From Megalobrama amblycephala (Eukaryota > Chordata > Actinopteri > Cypriniformes > Xenocyprididae): 64,000 nucleotides of DNA. This document shows positions 11,668-22,089 of this stretch, piece after piece (position 1 is the stretch's first letter; every line of letters starts with the position of its first letter). Where the stretch lies: contig NC_063045.1 of the NCBI RefSeq assembly GCF_018812025.1, positions 15,434,919-15,498,918 of the forward strand, read 5' to 3'. Under the pieces are notes generated by a model that searched no databases, was not told the origin of the DNA, and worked only from the letters and a program-made list of their open reading frames with translations. A program made the position numbers and the translations under genes.

Positions 11668-11699
<32 letters not shown>
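9755..11699. other. Intergenic DNA, nothing firmly identified
   Basis: Short open frames on the minus strand (10200-10916) lack family resemblance and consistent splice context. The segment 10060-10180 is GC-richer and unique-looking. No repeat family or gene can be assigned. Confidence 0.45.
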
Positions 11700-12199
11700 C
11701 ACTGCCCTCCAAAAGTTTATGATACATAAGTATTATGATATATAAATCCTTATCATTTTTTGGTGCAAATACATTAAAGTAACTTGACATTATCATTGAA
11801 GACCAGCAATAATAATTTTCATTTTGATTACATAATAATGGCAATATATACATGTCAAAGTCAGACATGCCCCTTTGCCAGCTGCCATGCCTGGTTACTG
11901 GTTTAAACTTGGCCCAGGTTTGTAAAAGATTTTTGGGTCAGCACACCTTAATAGCTTCAACAATTGATTGCTAATTAAGTTTAGAATGCAATGAACCAAT
12001 TAGAACCCAGTTTAGGTCAGATAGCTGCTAATGGTGGATATTTTGATGTATCGAAAATTTAATTTTCATAAAATTATTTTTATAAACTGTTTATGAAATA
12101 AAACATGTTTTCATAGTTTGTGTTGTCCCTTATCAGTGCAAAATGATCACAAATTAAAAAGGATTCATGCCAATTTTGTCCAAATTTTGGAGGGCAGTG
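11700..12199. mobile_element. 500-bp MITE with CACTGCCCTCCAAAA ends, TA-flanked
   Basis: CACTGCCCTCCAAAA at 11700-11714 is exactly mirrored by TTTTGGAGGGCAGTG at 12185-12199. Both ends abut TA dinucleotides within (TA)n tracts, as expected for Tc1/mariner-type TA targets. There is no transposase frame inside. Confidence 0.85.
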
Positions 12200-12244
12200 T
12201 ATATATATAACGATACAGAAAGCCATTGTTGGTAGTTAGAATGG

Positions 12245-12385
12245 TCTCTTTTTTTTTTTTTAATATGTAATTTTGGCGTTTTTGCCTTTATTATGATAGG
12301 CCATTGTTTAGATGGGAAGCGAAGTGGGAGAGAGAGCCGGGGATGACCCATGAGGCCATCGGCGCCGACAGTTCGAATGGCCTTT
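12245..12385 (-). repeat. SINE-like dispersed repeat (copy 2 of 3)
   Basis: TTTTTGCCTTTATTATGATA is followed by a GGGAAGCGAAGTGGGAGAG purine block and a GTTCGAAT motif. The arrangement parallels 935-1085 and 30335-30460. The identification as a SINE is tentative. Confidence 0.35.
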
Positions 12386-14050
12386 TGCGTTGTAGAAATT
12401 ACTTCTCAAGTAAGATGTCTGGGAAGAAAAGAGTAAATATATCTATTATATTTTATATGCATCTATATGTATCATGTATGTATATTCAAAATATTGTCCT
12501 CAGGTATCCTATAGTCTGATATTTTTTATTTTCTTAGTTAAGCAGACTGAAAAGTTGAGCAGTTGTTATGCCTTTATCTCATTATTGTTGTCATCTATCA
12601 TTTTCACTTCTCCTTTTTGTTTCATGGAAACAGATATAACTTTACACATTAGCGAAAATGCCACAACAATCTAACCTAAGCCAGGAAGTTTACTAGCACT
12701 AAAAGTGTCTGAGAACAGCATTAGGTGTGAAAAAGACTAGTGTGTTAGCATGTATATGGTGCAAAGAATGACATATTTATCAGATAACTACACTGAGGAC
12801 ATCTATGGTACCTAATGTTTAATTTTATTCTGATAAATGCCAGATAAGTGGATGGTTAAAGGAAATAACACCTCTATGTTTTAGGCCGACTCAATACTCT
12901 TCACCTAGTGCTCCATCTAGTGGCCTCCAAAGACACTGCAGCTAAATTAGCATCCATTCACCTGCTGCAAGACCATATAAAAGGGCCCAAATGAAGATGC
13001 TCATCTTCCTCATTTCATATCATGACCTGTCTCATTTCAAATCAAAGGATTTCCCTCACGGTGGCCCCTGTGTGCGTGCTATCAAAACTGGGTGGGCAGC
13101 GCTGAAGGCGTGTAGGAGGTTTGACAGCACGTACGTGTGTGTGTGTGAGATAACACGTCTCAAGTCCTATCAAGCTCATCTATTTTTACATGTGGCCCCT
13201 CTCAGATGGAGAGTGGTTTGCGAGATGAGAGGAGAGCCAGACCTGCAGAGCCGTTGTGACCGGTTGACCAGGTTGCTATTGGCAATGCTCCATTACAGTT
13301 TAACTGTTGGCCCATGCCTGTCAAACCGCAGCTCAGTGCTCATATCTCGCTCTCAAAGCCTCACCGCATGCGGTTCCACAGGTGCTGATGGAGGCCTACT
13401 AAAGGGTCTGTCGATGCCCATTATCAAGCACTGGAAATGATCTCAATATCAATCAGAACAAAGTAAATATATTTAGATCGTACATATGTGGCCTTGTGGG
13501 AAATCATGAGAGTGAAAAATGGTATTGTACTAGTAGTGTGTTATATTTATGTGCGAGTACAGTAGTTTGAAGCTCAGATATGTATTAATGAAAATGAAAA
13601 ATCTTCAAAATATCTTATTTTGACAATTACGTACACTACAAGTCTAAAGTTTGGACAGATTTGACTGAATTTGTGTTTGTGGTGTAAAGGCTTATTCTTG
13701 AAATTAGTTTTGTAGACAAAAATATAAATCATGGGCATATATCAATTTCTGTATAGCACTGAAGTGCAATGCACAGAGCTGAAATCTAGAGAAAGGCCGG
13801 CAACTTTAAATAAGTTCAAATAAAAGACATTTTGACTCATATATTTCTTATTGTATATAAAATATAAGATTTAACATTGGTTTGTTATATAATTTCCAGG
13901 CTTTCATTAGTGTGATGTTATAGTTTTGCTGAATTTACTAGCATCCAAACGTCACATTCATGTAGCCCATGTGACTTTTGTGCATTTTGTTTGATAGTTG
14001 CTGAAAAAGGGTGTCAATCACTCATAGAGGTCAAAGGTCAAAAGAAATCG
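12386..14050. other. Intergenic DNA with an orphan 149-codon open frame
   Basis: An ATG-initiated open frame runs 12991-13440 on the plus strand, 8 bp after a TATAAAAG motif (12976-12983). The protein has no recognised domain. The block 13040-13440 is GC-richer than its surroundings and free of recognised repeats. It could be a non-coding transcript, a conserved regulatory block or chance. I do not call it a gene. Confidence 0.3.
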
Positions 14051-14527
14051 TTCAAAAGTTTGGGGTCGGTACAAAAGTGTTTTTGAAAGAAGTCTCACCA
14101 TGGCTACATTTATTTAATCCAAAATAGCAAAAACAGTAATGTTGTAAAATATTATTGCAATTTAAAATAAATATTGTAATATTTAATTTTTTCCTGTGAT
14201 GCAAAGCTGAATTTTCAGCATCATTACTCCAGTCTTCAGTGTCATCCTTCAGAAATCATTCCAATATTGCTGATTTGTTGCTCAAGAAACATTTATTATT
14301 ACTATCAATGTTGAAAACAGTTGTGCTGCTTATTTTGGAGAAACTGTGATACATTTCTTTCAGGATTCTTTAATGAATAGAAAGTTCAAAAGAACAGCAT
14401 TTATTCAAAACAGACTCTTTTTTAACATTATAAATGTCTTTACTGTCACTTTTGATCAATTTAATGCATCCTCGCTGAATAAGTATTAATTTCTTTAAGA
14501 AACTCTTATTGACCCCATACTTTTAAA
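14051..14527. mobile_element. TIR repeat with TTCAAAAGTTTGGGGTC ends
   Basis: The left end TTCAAAAGTTTGGGGTC (14051-14067) is mirrored imperfectly by GACCCCATACTTTTAAA at the right. The interior contains GCTGAATTTTCAGCATCA and ACAGTTGTGCTGCTTA, which I recognise from a very common dispersed teleost repeat. It is non-coding. Confidence 0.8.
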
Positions 14528-15732
14528 CGTATATAGCTATGCCAGGCAGGCTCTATAAAAGTCTGTATCAGCTCTTTTCCAAATTTTAAACATCTCTTGC
14601 ATTACTTTTCTTTGAGAATCCTTTACTTAAAACACATATGAATACAGTTTTATCACGATGGATACCTTTCTTGTGAAAAAGCCTCAGATCTTACTTGAAG
14701 AAGTTAAAGTCTCAGCATCACCATTTCCAGGGCCTTTCCAGCCACCCTAAACAATTTTTTGAACTACTTATGCTATAGAATGAAAGTGCACAGAAAACAT
14801 CAAGACTCCAAAAGTAATGTAAAATATCAGCAAAATCATTTGTATTCTGGGAAGTGAGTAGGTGGCTATGAATGAGGTTTGCGGGGTATACCCCAGACTA
14901 CTGCTCTGCAGACGCTGCTTTGGTTTCTGTTCCGACGAACGAGTCAAAAACGGGAGAGGGGCTAGTTAAAATGAGGTCGTTGTGAGGAGAAAACACTGAC
15001 GACTCAGAGACAGGAAGTGGTTTGAATTCATTTGAGAAACAGGGGGTGACTGAAGTTACTGTACAGACAAACAATGCAGCTGATCTGTATGCAAAAGGTG
15101 ACAGCCCTGTCAGTACAAACTTCGTCTCGCGAAGGCTGCGGCGAGCGTTCGTCCTCGTTTACACGTGCACTTGAAGCATACCAGAAACGTGGTATTTTTT
15201 TTACATTTTCAACAAAGACATCGATTACCTGGTTGAACTGGGACGTGTATGCGCGCATGTGACTATGCGCACCGTGTGAGGGGGCTGCGTGCGGTAAACA
15301 AAACAGTACATCTGAACTAAGGGTTATGTCCCACGTTAAAACATTTGAGTTCTGTGGAGCTTTGAGGTGGCGTTATGAGTCACCAGGCACCAGAAGAAGA
15401 AAAATCACAGAGAGATCCAACAGCTATTCGATGAGTCACCGGTACACACCAACAGGTAGGCCTATGTCACCGTTCGCTACCACCGCGACCCCAAGCCCTG
15501 AGAATGATCCAACACGCGTTAAACACTCCAACAACATCTTGTGCTTGAGTGAATTATGTACGCCCAATTTTCATCTTGAAAACACAAACTGTCTTCAAAT
15601 GTGGCTTATTCTTCAAACCTTGTAACCACAAATGATGCATAGCACTAATTAACTCTCATAAGTTAAATGAAAGCAAAACGTGCATCGAATATCTCATTCA
15701 TCAGTTGATTTGCATTATGCATTTAATATCTC

Positions 15733-15765
<33 letters not shown>

Positions 15766-17579
15766 ATCTTATTTAGAGTGATGTCAACCTAATGGTGGTT
15801 GGAAGTAGAGCTGCGGCAAATCGAACATCAGAAAGTTGCTGTAACCCTGTGGCGCAAGCTTCAAACCGGCATTATGTTTCACACAGACACAGATTTAGTC
15901 ATAATCTAGAACACAAAAACATTTTCTGTGGAAATTTGGAAGGACAGTCCCAGATGACAACCGTAAACTGTGCAAAACCCTCTATTTTTTCATGCAAGTC
16001 ATTCTCAGTAATCTGTTCTTTTTAACCACAAGAAACAAAGTTTTACATGATCTTACCATCAGGAGTTTCAGTTTTTATTGAGCTTCAACTTCTTTGTTTG
16101 ACTGACATTCTAACCCTTTCTGAAGAATTTGGTTTACTAAGAAATGATGAATACTTGCGTATATAAAGCAGAATATAATAAATAAATAAATACACAACAA
16201 CGCACATATGCCCATACTAGCACGCTATTTGAATTGTGAAGTAAGGCCTCAACATGAATATCGGCTTTATATGCACATACATCCAGACTGACAGGCTAGT
16301 GATATAGTCTAATTAATGTGCCATCTTTGGTTGAAGTGCAGGACTCTTACATAATAGTGCATCCATGACATAAAAAAAAATACATTTAAATAAAATGTAA
16401 ATTAAAATCCATGACTTTAAAAATAAATAATATTGAAAAAAGAATAGAAAATAATCTGTTATAACCAGATAATGGTGCATGACATATGTAATTCAATAAA
16501 CAAAAAAGTTTTAGTTTCGACCTAAATGGAGAAAACTAAACAGTAACTGGGAGAAATGCAAAATGTAAACATAGAAATGTAAAATGTAAACAAAATATCA
16601 AAATGATGAGTGTGCCAGCAATAATTTCTTTTTTCATTCTTTTAAAAGTAGAACAAACAAAAGAGTGAGTCATAACTTAAGCCACTGGTTTGAGATACTT
16701 GTTTGCAAGTCTCCGCCTCCATATCTAAGGAAGGAAGATGTGGTCCTCACCTACTACTCATGCAATAGGCATGTGTGTGCATATCACATGTGCCACCTTG
16801 TCTGTTATTGGTTGGTGACTCTTCGAATGTTTCCAGCCAAAGAGTTTTACTTTTAAGCTCATGTCCTTTAATTCATTTACACTTTCTAGCATCATTCCTG
16901 TGGCAGCAGCGTAAGGTAAGATAAAGCGAATGTTTCTCGCCACGGTTCTTTTCAGTTACTGTATTTGTATACTGTATGCAGACTTAAAAATATTGAATTC
17001 ATTAAATAATTGAAATGTCAGTCTTGCAGTAATTTAATTCTAGATTGTTGCAGGAAGCAGAGGCAGCTTTCATATTCACCAAACCAAAATATATTGCTTT
17101 AGAAAACAAAATTAGTCACAAAATGAATAGTCGCTATTTGATGCTATGTCAATTTTGCAGATATGCAATGGTTTCAAATGACCTATAAACAGTCTTCCTT
17201 TTAGCAAAGTGAAAATTAAGATCTTTATCCATGGTTAACCCTCACCAAAATTGGTCTTATCAAGGTTGTATGCATCAGATCATCATTAATTCACCATGAT
17301 GCATTTCTCACAAACTACGTATATCATTATTTTGAACATTTAAATTCATGATTTGCCCAGTATGTTTCCTTGGTAGGCTAACAAACTTCACATGTCTATA
17401 TTTATCCTCTTTCTAACAGGAAACTGCAGTATGTACACTAATAAGTGATAATGAATTAAGTTGCATTGTATAATGCAGGCGTATTCTTATACGGAAGAGG
17501 GAAAATCAAGAGCTTTTGAAGTCATACAGCAAAACCAATGATTGTTATTATTCTATTGTTCTCTAAACAAACAAACAAA

Positions 17580-17583
<4 letters not shown>
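14528..17583. other. Upstream flank and probable first intron of NFIL3-like gene 1
   Basis: No coding exon is supported. The stretch includes a poly-T run at 15734-15762 and otherwise unassigned AT-rich sequence. Two plausible splice donors lie here: CAG/GTAGGC with GT at 15456, and AAG/GTAAGA with GT at 16916. Either could end an untranslated first exon, since the coding exon at 17710 is preceded by a splice acceptor. Confidence 0.4.
15090..15520 (+). promoter_or_regulatory. CpG-richer segment, candidate promoter of NFIL3-like gene 1
   Basis: CpG dinucleotides are clearly denser here than in the surrounding AT-rich DNA. Two exact AP-1 type sites TGAGTCA lie at 15376-15382 and 15432-15438. 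A CAG/GTAGGC donor follows at 15456. The position, 2.3 kb upstream of the coding-exon acceptor, fits a first exon. This is inference without transcript evidence. Confidence 0.3.

Positions 17584-17644
<61 letters not shown>
17584..17644 (+). repeat. (TA)n microsatellite
   Basis: An uninterrupted TA run of about 60 bp lies about 65 bp upstream of the splice acceptor of the NFIL3-like gene 1 coding exon. It probably lies in the last part of the intron. Confidence 0.95.
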
Positions 17645-17645
<1 letters not shown>

Positions 17646-17713
17646 TTTTTTGCTAAAGTATTGGATTGAAACTGGGGCCTTCTGATCATCAAGCTCTTTG
17701 TCTTTCCAGAACA

Positions 17714-18709
17714 ATGAGCACCATAAGAAGTCCCGAGCATCTAGCAGACACTTGTCTTCCCTCCTCCACGGGCGAGATCTCGACAAGCAAAGATGAACCT
17801 GGAAGTCTAAGCAGGCTTCTGCCACTCACTGGCTCATCGTCACTGGCACGACGACTGTTTCACCTCCAGTCGTATCGCAACCCACTCGTACCCAGTAGAC
17901 GACGTAAACGCGAGATGACCCCTGCTGAGAAAAAGGATGCATCGTATTGGGTCAAGCGGCGGAAGAATAACGAGGCTGCCAAGCGTTCCCGCGAGAAGCG
18001 ACGACTCAACGACTTCATGCTGGAGGGACAGCTTCTGGCGCTGAGTGAGGAGAACGCCCAACTCAGGGCAGAGGTGCTGAGTTTGCAGTATCACATGGGA
18101 ATTGGGCGAGGTCTGGACGTCAATCATCCCATGATGCCATTCCACTATCCTGTTGCGTCCCATCTCAAGCCTTCCCTGTGGGGTTTGGGTACCGGTGCCG
18201 CTGCCGCTGCTCTTTCAGCAAAAGTTCCAGAGCGGTACCCCTCTTGGCCAGAGCATAGCTCTGCTCCATTCATCTCACCTTTGAGGGTGCCTCCTAAAAG
18301 TGCCGACCTACCTTCGCAGGTTAGCCACTTAGATGACAACACTGACCGAGTAGAGTCAGATACAGCATCTCACCCGCAGGTCTCTTCCAGCAATGACCCA
18401 CCGAGTCACCCACAACTGTTTCCGGCCCAGAGAGCACCTGCAGCCTCACCGCCCCCTCCTCAGCTGCTGCCTGGGTTGAGCCACTCTGCCACCCAGCACA
18501 ACAACCAGATGTTACCTTGGGACTTGTCGTCTTTGCGTCCATCTCCCCTTCATCCCAACTGGCCGTTGTCCTTGCCTCTGTCACTACGAGACACAGACGG
18601 ATCTCGTAATGGAGGAAGGTCCCTCTGGAACTTCAACAGCAGGTACAGCATGCTGTCTGCTGAGATCTCAGGACAGCTCAGAAGAATATTTTGCCCGGAG
18701 AACTCTTAA
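17714..18709 (+). CDS. nfil3-like: NFIL3/E4BP4-family bZIP transcription factor, gene 1
   Basis: A 331-residue protein with a basic region at residues 81-97 ([17 protein letters not shown]) and a zipper with leucines at 103, 110, 117 and 124. The preceding AEKKDASYW block is an NFIL3 hallmark. Family members are nuclear bZIP proteins that bind D-box sites (TTAYGTAA-like), mostly as repressors. I chose ATG 17714 (A at -3) because a pyrimidine tract ending CCAG places a splice acceptor at 17708-17709, just upstream; in-frame codons before it are intronic. One coding exon with an untranslated upstream exon is the usual NFIL3 layout. The C-terminal part is Ser/Pro-rich. It contains PWDLS at residues 268-272, which fits the PxDLS motif for CtBP binding. 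It is shorter than mammalian NFIL3 (about 460 residues) and more diverged in the zipper than gene 2. I cannot say which numbered fish paralogue it is. Confidence 0.93.
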   Translation: MSTIRSPEHLADTCLPSSTGEISTSKDEPGSLSRLLPLTGSSSLARRLFHLQSYRNPLVPSRRRKREMTPAEKKDASYWVKRRKNNEAAKRSREKRRLNDFMLEGQLLALSEENAQLRAEVLSLQYHMGIGRGLDVNHPMMPFHYPVASHLKPSLWGLGTGAAAAALSAKVPERYPSWPEHSSAPFISPLRVPPKSADLPSQVSHLDDNTDRVESDTASHPQVSSSNDPPSHPQLFPAQRAPAASPPPPQLLPGLSHSATQHNNQMLPWDLSSLRPSPLHPNWPLSLPLSLRDTDGSRNGGRSLWNFNSRYSMLSAEISGQLRRIFCPENS

Positions 18710-18748
18710 TCAGCAATAATGCTGCCTGAACAGTACTTTTATTATGAT

Positions 18749-18754
18749 AATAAA
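18749..18754 (+). terminator. Poly(A) signal AATAAA of NFIL3-like gene 1
   Basis: A canonical AATAAA lies 40 bp after the stop codon. Expected cleavage 10-30 bp later would fall inside the MITE that begins at 18759. The 3' UTR would be very short, and a further downstream site cannot be excluded. Confidence 0.55.
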
Positions 18755-18758
18755 CTGC

Positions 18759-19008
18759 TTAAAGGGATCGTTCACCCAAAAATGAACATTCTGTCAACAT
18801 TTACTCACCCTCGTCCTTCCAAACCTGTATGAATCTCTTTCATCTGTTTGAAAATTGTCTCAGTGTTCAAACCAGTGTTGTTGTTTTTTGGACCCCATTG
18901 ACTTTCATTGTATAGACAAAAACAGTCCTTCAAAGTATTTTCTTTTGTGTTCTGCAGAAGAAAGAAGTCAGATAGGTTAAGAACAGCATGGGTGAACTAT
19001 CCCTTTAA
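18759..19008. mobile_element. MITE with TTAAAGGGAT ends (copy at the 3' end of gene 1)
   Basis: TTAAAGGGATCGTTCACCC at the left is mirrored by GGGTGAACTATCCCTTTAA at the right, with TTAA at both extremities. Inside are TTTACTCACCCTC and CCAAACCTGTATGA blocks shared with copies at 42618, 44288, 45424 and 48785. TTAA ends suggest a piggyBac-type target, but the superfamily is not proven. Confidence 0.8.
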
Positions 19009-19870
19009 GGCATCAGCTGTGCTTAATGTAGTGATGCGCAAGCCAACTCCTCTATATACGGCCTGCTAAACGATAGACATAACTTGAAATGTTAATTCTG
19101 CAAATATGTGGATTGCAATTAAAAGTAATTAATCCTTTGCTTAATCCTCTTGGTTATTTGCTTATTGCATATAACTCTGATTCAAGTTTGGGACTCTCCA
19201 CTATATATTCTCACAGCCACATCATTTATTGGAAATTATTATTAGTATTCACATTGCTTGTGTGAAATACCAGTTCTAACTGATTATGACACTGAAAACA
19301 ACCTTTCATTGAAGCCGTTATGCAATAGTGATGTTCCACGTAAAGGAAAAACAGAATAATGAGAAAAAAAAATTACGTGGCTACCGCAACACAGACAGTA
19401 ACAGCAAAACTAAAAATGGTTTCATTTGCTGTTCATCGCTGAACTCTCAACTATTTCATATTAATTAAGTGGAATGTGGAATGAGAACAACTATGCTAGA
19501 CATTGTGTAGTTAATTCTTTAACTAAATTTATTCTCTACTAATAAATATGGGGTAGGCTACATGTAAAGTAAATTATTAAAGTGATCATGATTAAATATG
19601 AAGCATGGTCACAATGTAGATGGTTTTAAGCTGGGGTAAATTTGTCTGATATCTGATTGAACTCAGGCTTGTCAAACCGCATGTTCACACTTCTGGTGTG
19701 TGGATGTACATGTACTTGAGTGTGTGAAGTAGAATAAAGACAAATTTACAGGCGCAAATAGACCAGTTTAGCTCAAAAGAGTATTTAATTTAAAGTATTT
19801 GGTATGATCTTATCTTATTTTCTTTGCCTATGGTGTAAAAGTCTCTCTCTCTCTCTCTCTCGCTATATAG

Positions 19871-19921
<51 letters not shown>

Positions 19922-21540
19922 CATGGTAAAAAATATAACGATAATTGAGGTACCATTTGGTGTTCCTCAGATCAACAGTGGCCAAAAGTTTTGGCGGTAT
20001 ATTTTTGAAGGTGCCTTTATCCTTGTGTAATCAAGGAACTTCTACAGGCCTATAACTGCCTAAAATCCACAAGCTCTTGAAGAAACTTTTTAGAGAAGAG
20101 TCCTTTTTGAAACGATGTCTAGATGTTCTCCAATAGGATCTACCACTGTTACGATATGAGGAAATGGTGATCAAAAATCAAAAATATTATCTTATTGATA
20201 ACTGAGAGATTGTTTCGCATATGTAAGTTGACGAACAAAGAAAAACGTTAGCATTTAAGTTAATAACTAGCATTACATAGCATGCACTGAGGCGCAATTA
20301 ATCTAACGTTACAAACACCACAGAAAACTTGACTTCACTATACCATTATCAAGATCACGTTCAAAAAAGTCAACAAAGCAGTTAACAAAATGAAACAAAA
20401 CAGCAACAAAAATCATCACACAAACACATTAAACACGACCGTCGATGTGTAAAAGTGTGCGTAGAGTCGTTAAAAAAAGGAATACTTCCCATAAAACATG
20501 CCTACATTCATGGATTTATAATAAGTGTATATAGTAATTCATCAATATTAAACTTCATAGAAAATGTGAAAATGGTAGGCTATTTTTCTACCTACCGTTG
20601 TTTACAACTGCACGTTCTTGGTCGGTAAAATGTTTATGAGTTTTTGTATGAGTGTTGATGGATAAAAAAAAACTTAAATTAGACTACGTAGCTTCTATTA
20701 AAATTCACATGAATGATATGTGAACAGCTAAGTGGATATAACCAGTAGGGGGCGCGCTGTCCTTGACAATAGACACGAATTGCACACTAGCCACCACAGT
20801 CACTCGCACTTGCCATCTGACGACAGCTATTATTGTGTATGTTCTTCTAATTATTAGGAAAAATACATTATTTTTTTGTTATATGTGTGGTAAAAACACA
20901 AAAAAAGAGCAAAACAGATTTATCAAAACAACATTTATGTAGTTATTCGTCTGAAAGTAGGAACTAGCAATGATGTTACAAAATATTCTCAGCTGGTGGG
21001 AACAAATTAAGAATTTAAGAATAATTTGGGGTGGGGTGGGGTATGAATTTAACATTATTATTAATATATATAGAATTTACCATTATTATTTTTATTAATA
21101 TTGGAGGAGAATATGGTGGTTACAGCCTTGAGAATGGGTAGGCTAGATAGATAAGTGCCTTATTTTGAAGGTGGCTGTGTATTTACATCTTTCCAAAACA
21201 GCACACTCTTCTGTGGTTCCTTAATCTTCAATTTATTACTTTCATATTTTTAGTTAATGGCTGAAGATCAAGTTGAACAGCAAGGACCTGGTCAAGAGTA
21301 AGAGAAGACAAGTATCTGGCCATCGGAAAAGCTCAATCAGTAAGAGTGGTTTTCCATATCTGACCTTTTTTTTTTTCATAAATACACACACACCCACCCA
21401 CTGATGCACGTATGTGAGGGACATGTGGGCCATGGTGTAGACCCATCAGCTTTGTGTTAAAAGAAGTAGTCACAGACAGGGGCTTGTGGGCTGATCTCAT
21501 AAAGCAGCAAACAGGCAGCCTCTAACTTTTAATCACACTT
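19009..21540. other. Intergenic DNA between the two NFIL3-like genes, 5' part
   Basis: No coding region is seen. A (CT)n tract at 19843-19862 runs into a (TA)n tract ending near 19919. A GTGGGGTGGGGT-like G-rich stretch sits near 21030-21045. The rest shows no recognised feature. Confidence 0.45.
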
Positions 21541-21740
21541 CACACCAAAGAAAAGCCACGAGTCAGAGAGGAGAGCGTTTAATCAACACTGCACGGTAGA
21601 TGAGACGCTCAGGTCATACACAGACAAGACAAGGGTTTGATGTGCGGAAAGTCGGCTGGTTCCAGTATTGAGGAGCATCCTCAGTGATGTCAACGCTGGG
21701 TGACCTGACGAGGCTCTAGGAACTGTGAGAAGCTGTGAAG
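21541..21740 (+). other. Candidate untranslated first exon of NFIL3-like gene 2
   Basis: A GC-richer block ends in CTGTGAAG followed by GTAAGAAAAG, a strong splice donor (GT at 21741). It lies on the same strand as, and 7.5 kb upstream of, the gene 2 coding exon, which has a possible acceptor ending AG at 29221-29222. Joining the two would give an NFIL3-like gene layout. The transcription start and the link are inferred, and the exon could equally belong to an alternative transcript of gene 1. Confidence 0.3.
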
Positions 21741-21803
21741 GTAAGAAAAGGGTGACTTTTGTGTGTCTGTCAGTCCAACTATGAACACAGTTATGAAAGT
21801 GTG

Positions 21804-22089
21804 ATGTAATGACAAAAAATAAGCAAACTTCCTTTGACTGACTACAGAATTTGAGGTGTCACACCATCAAGCAAAATAAAAAAACATGGCGTTGGCCTTA
21901 CTTTAACAAACATCTCGCTATCTTAAAAGCTTTTTTTCAATAAATAATGCAATTAAAAGGAGAACTACAAGAAAAGACACATCAAGATACGCAGACTGAA
22001 GTGAAAATGCTTCATTTCGTTTGAAAGCAGTAACTGATGTGCAAAATTAAACGTAACTAAAACTCATTTCAGGTGTAACCTTTGGTTTA
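21804..22089 (+). repeat. Directly duplicated noncoding segment, copy A
   Basis: It matches 24087-24400 in the same orientation. Shared blocks in order are ATGTAATGACAAAAAA, CACACCATCAAGCAAAA, CTTACTTTAACAAACATC, AAAAGGAGAACTA and GTAACCTTTGGTTTA. Divergence is modest, with small indels. There is no open frame. It lies just downstream of the candidate donor at 21741. Confidence 0.85.

Noticed and set aside
17666..17713. Upstream extension of NFIL3-like gene 1 by 16 codons
   Set aside because: The extension starts at a TTG and crosses a clear splice acceptor at 17708-17709. ATG 17714 is the first good start in the exon.
17522..17825. Minus-strand frames with a YIYIYI run overlapping the NFIL3-like gene 1 start
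   Set aside because: The run is translated (TA)n, and the remainder is antisense to the bZIP coding exon.
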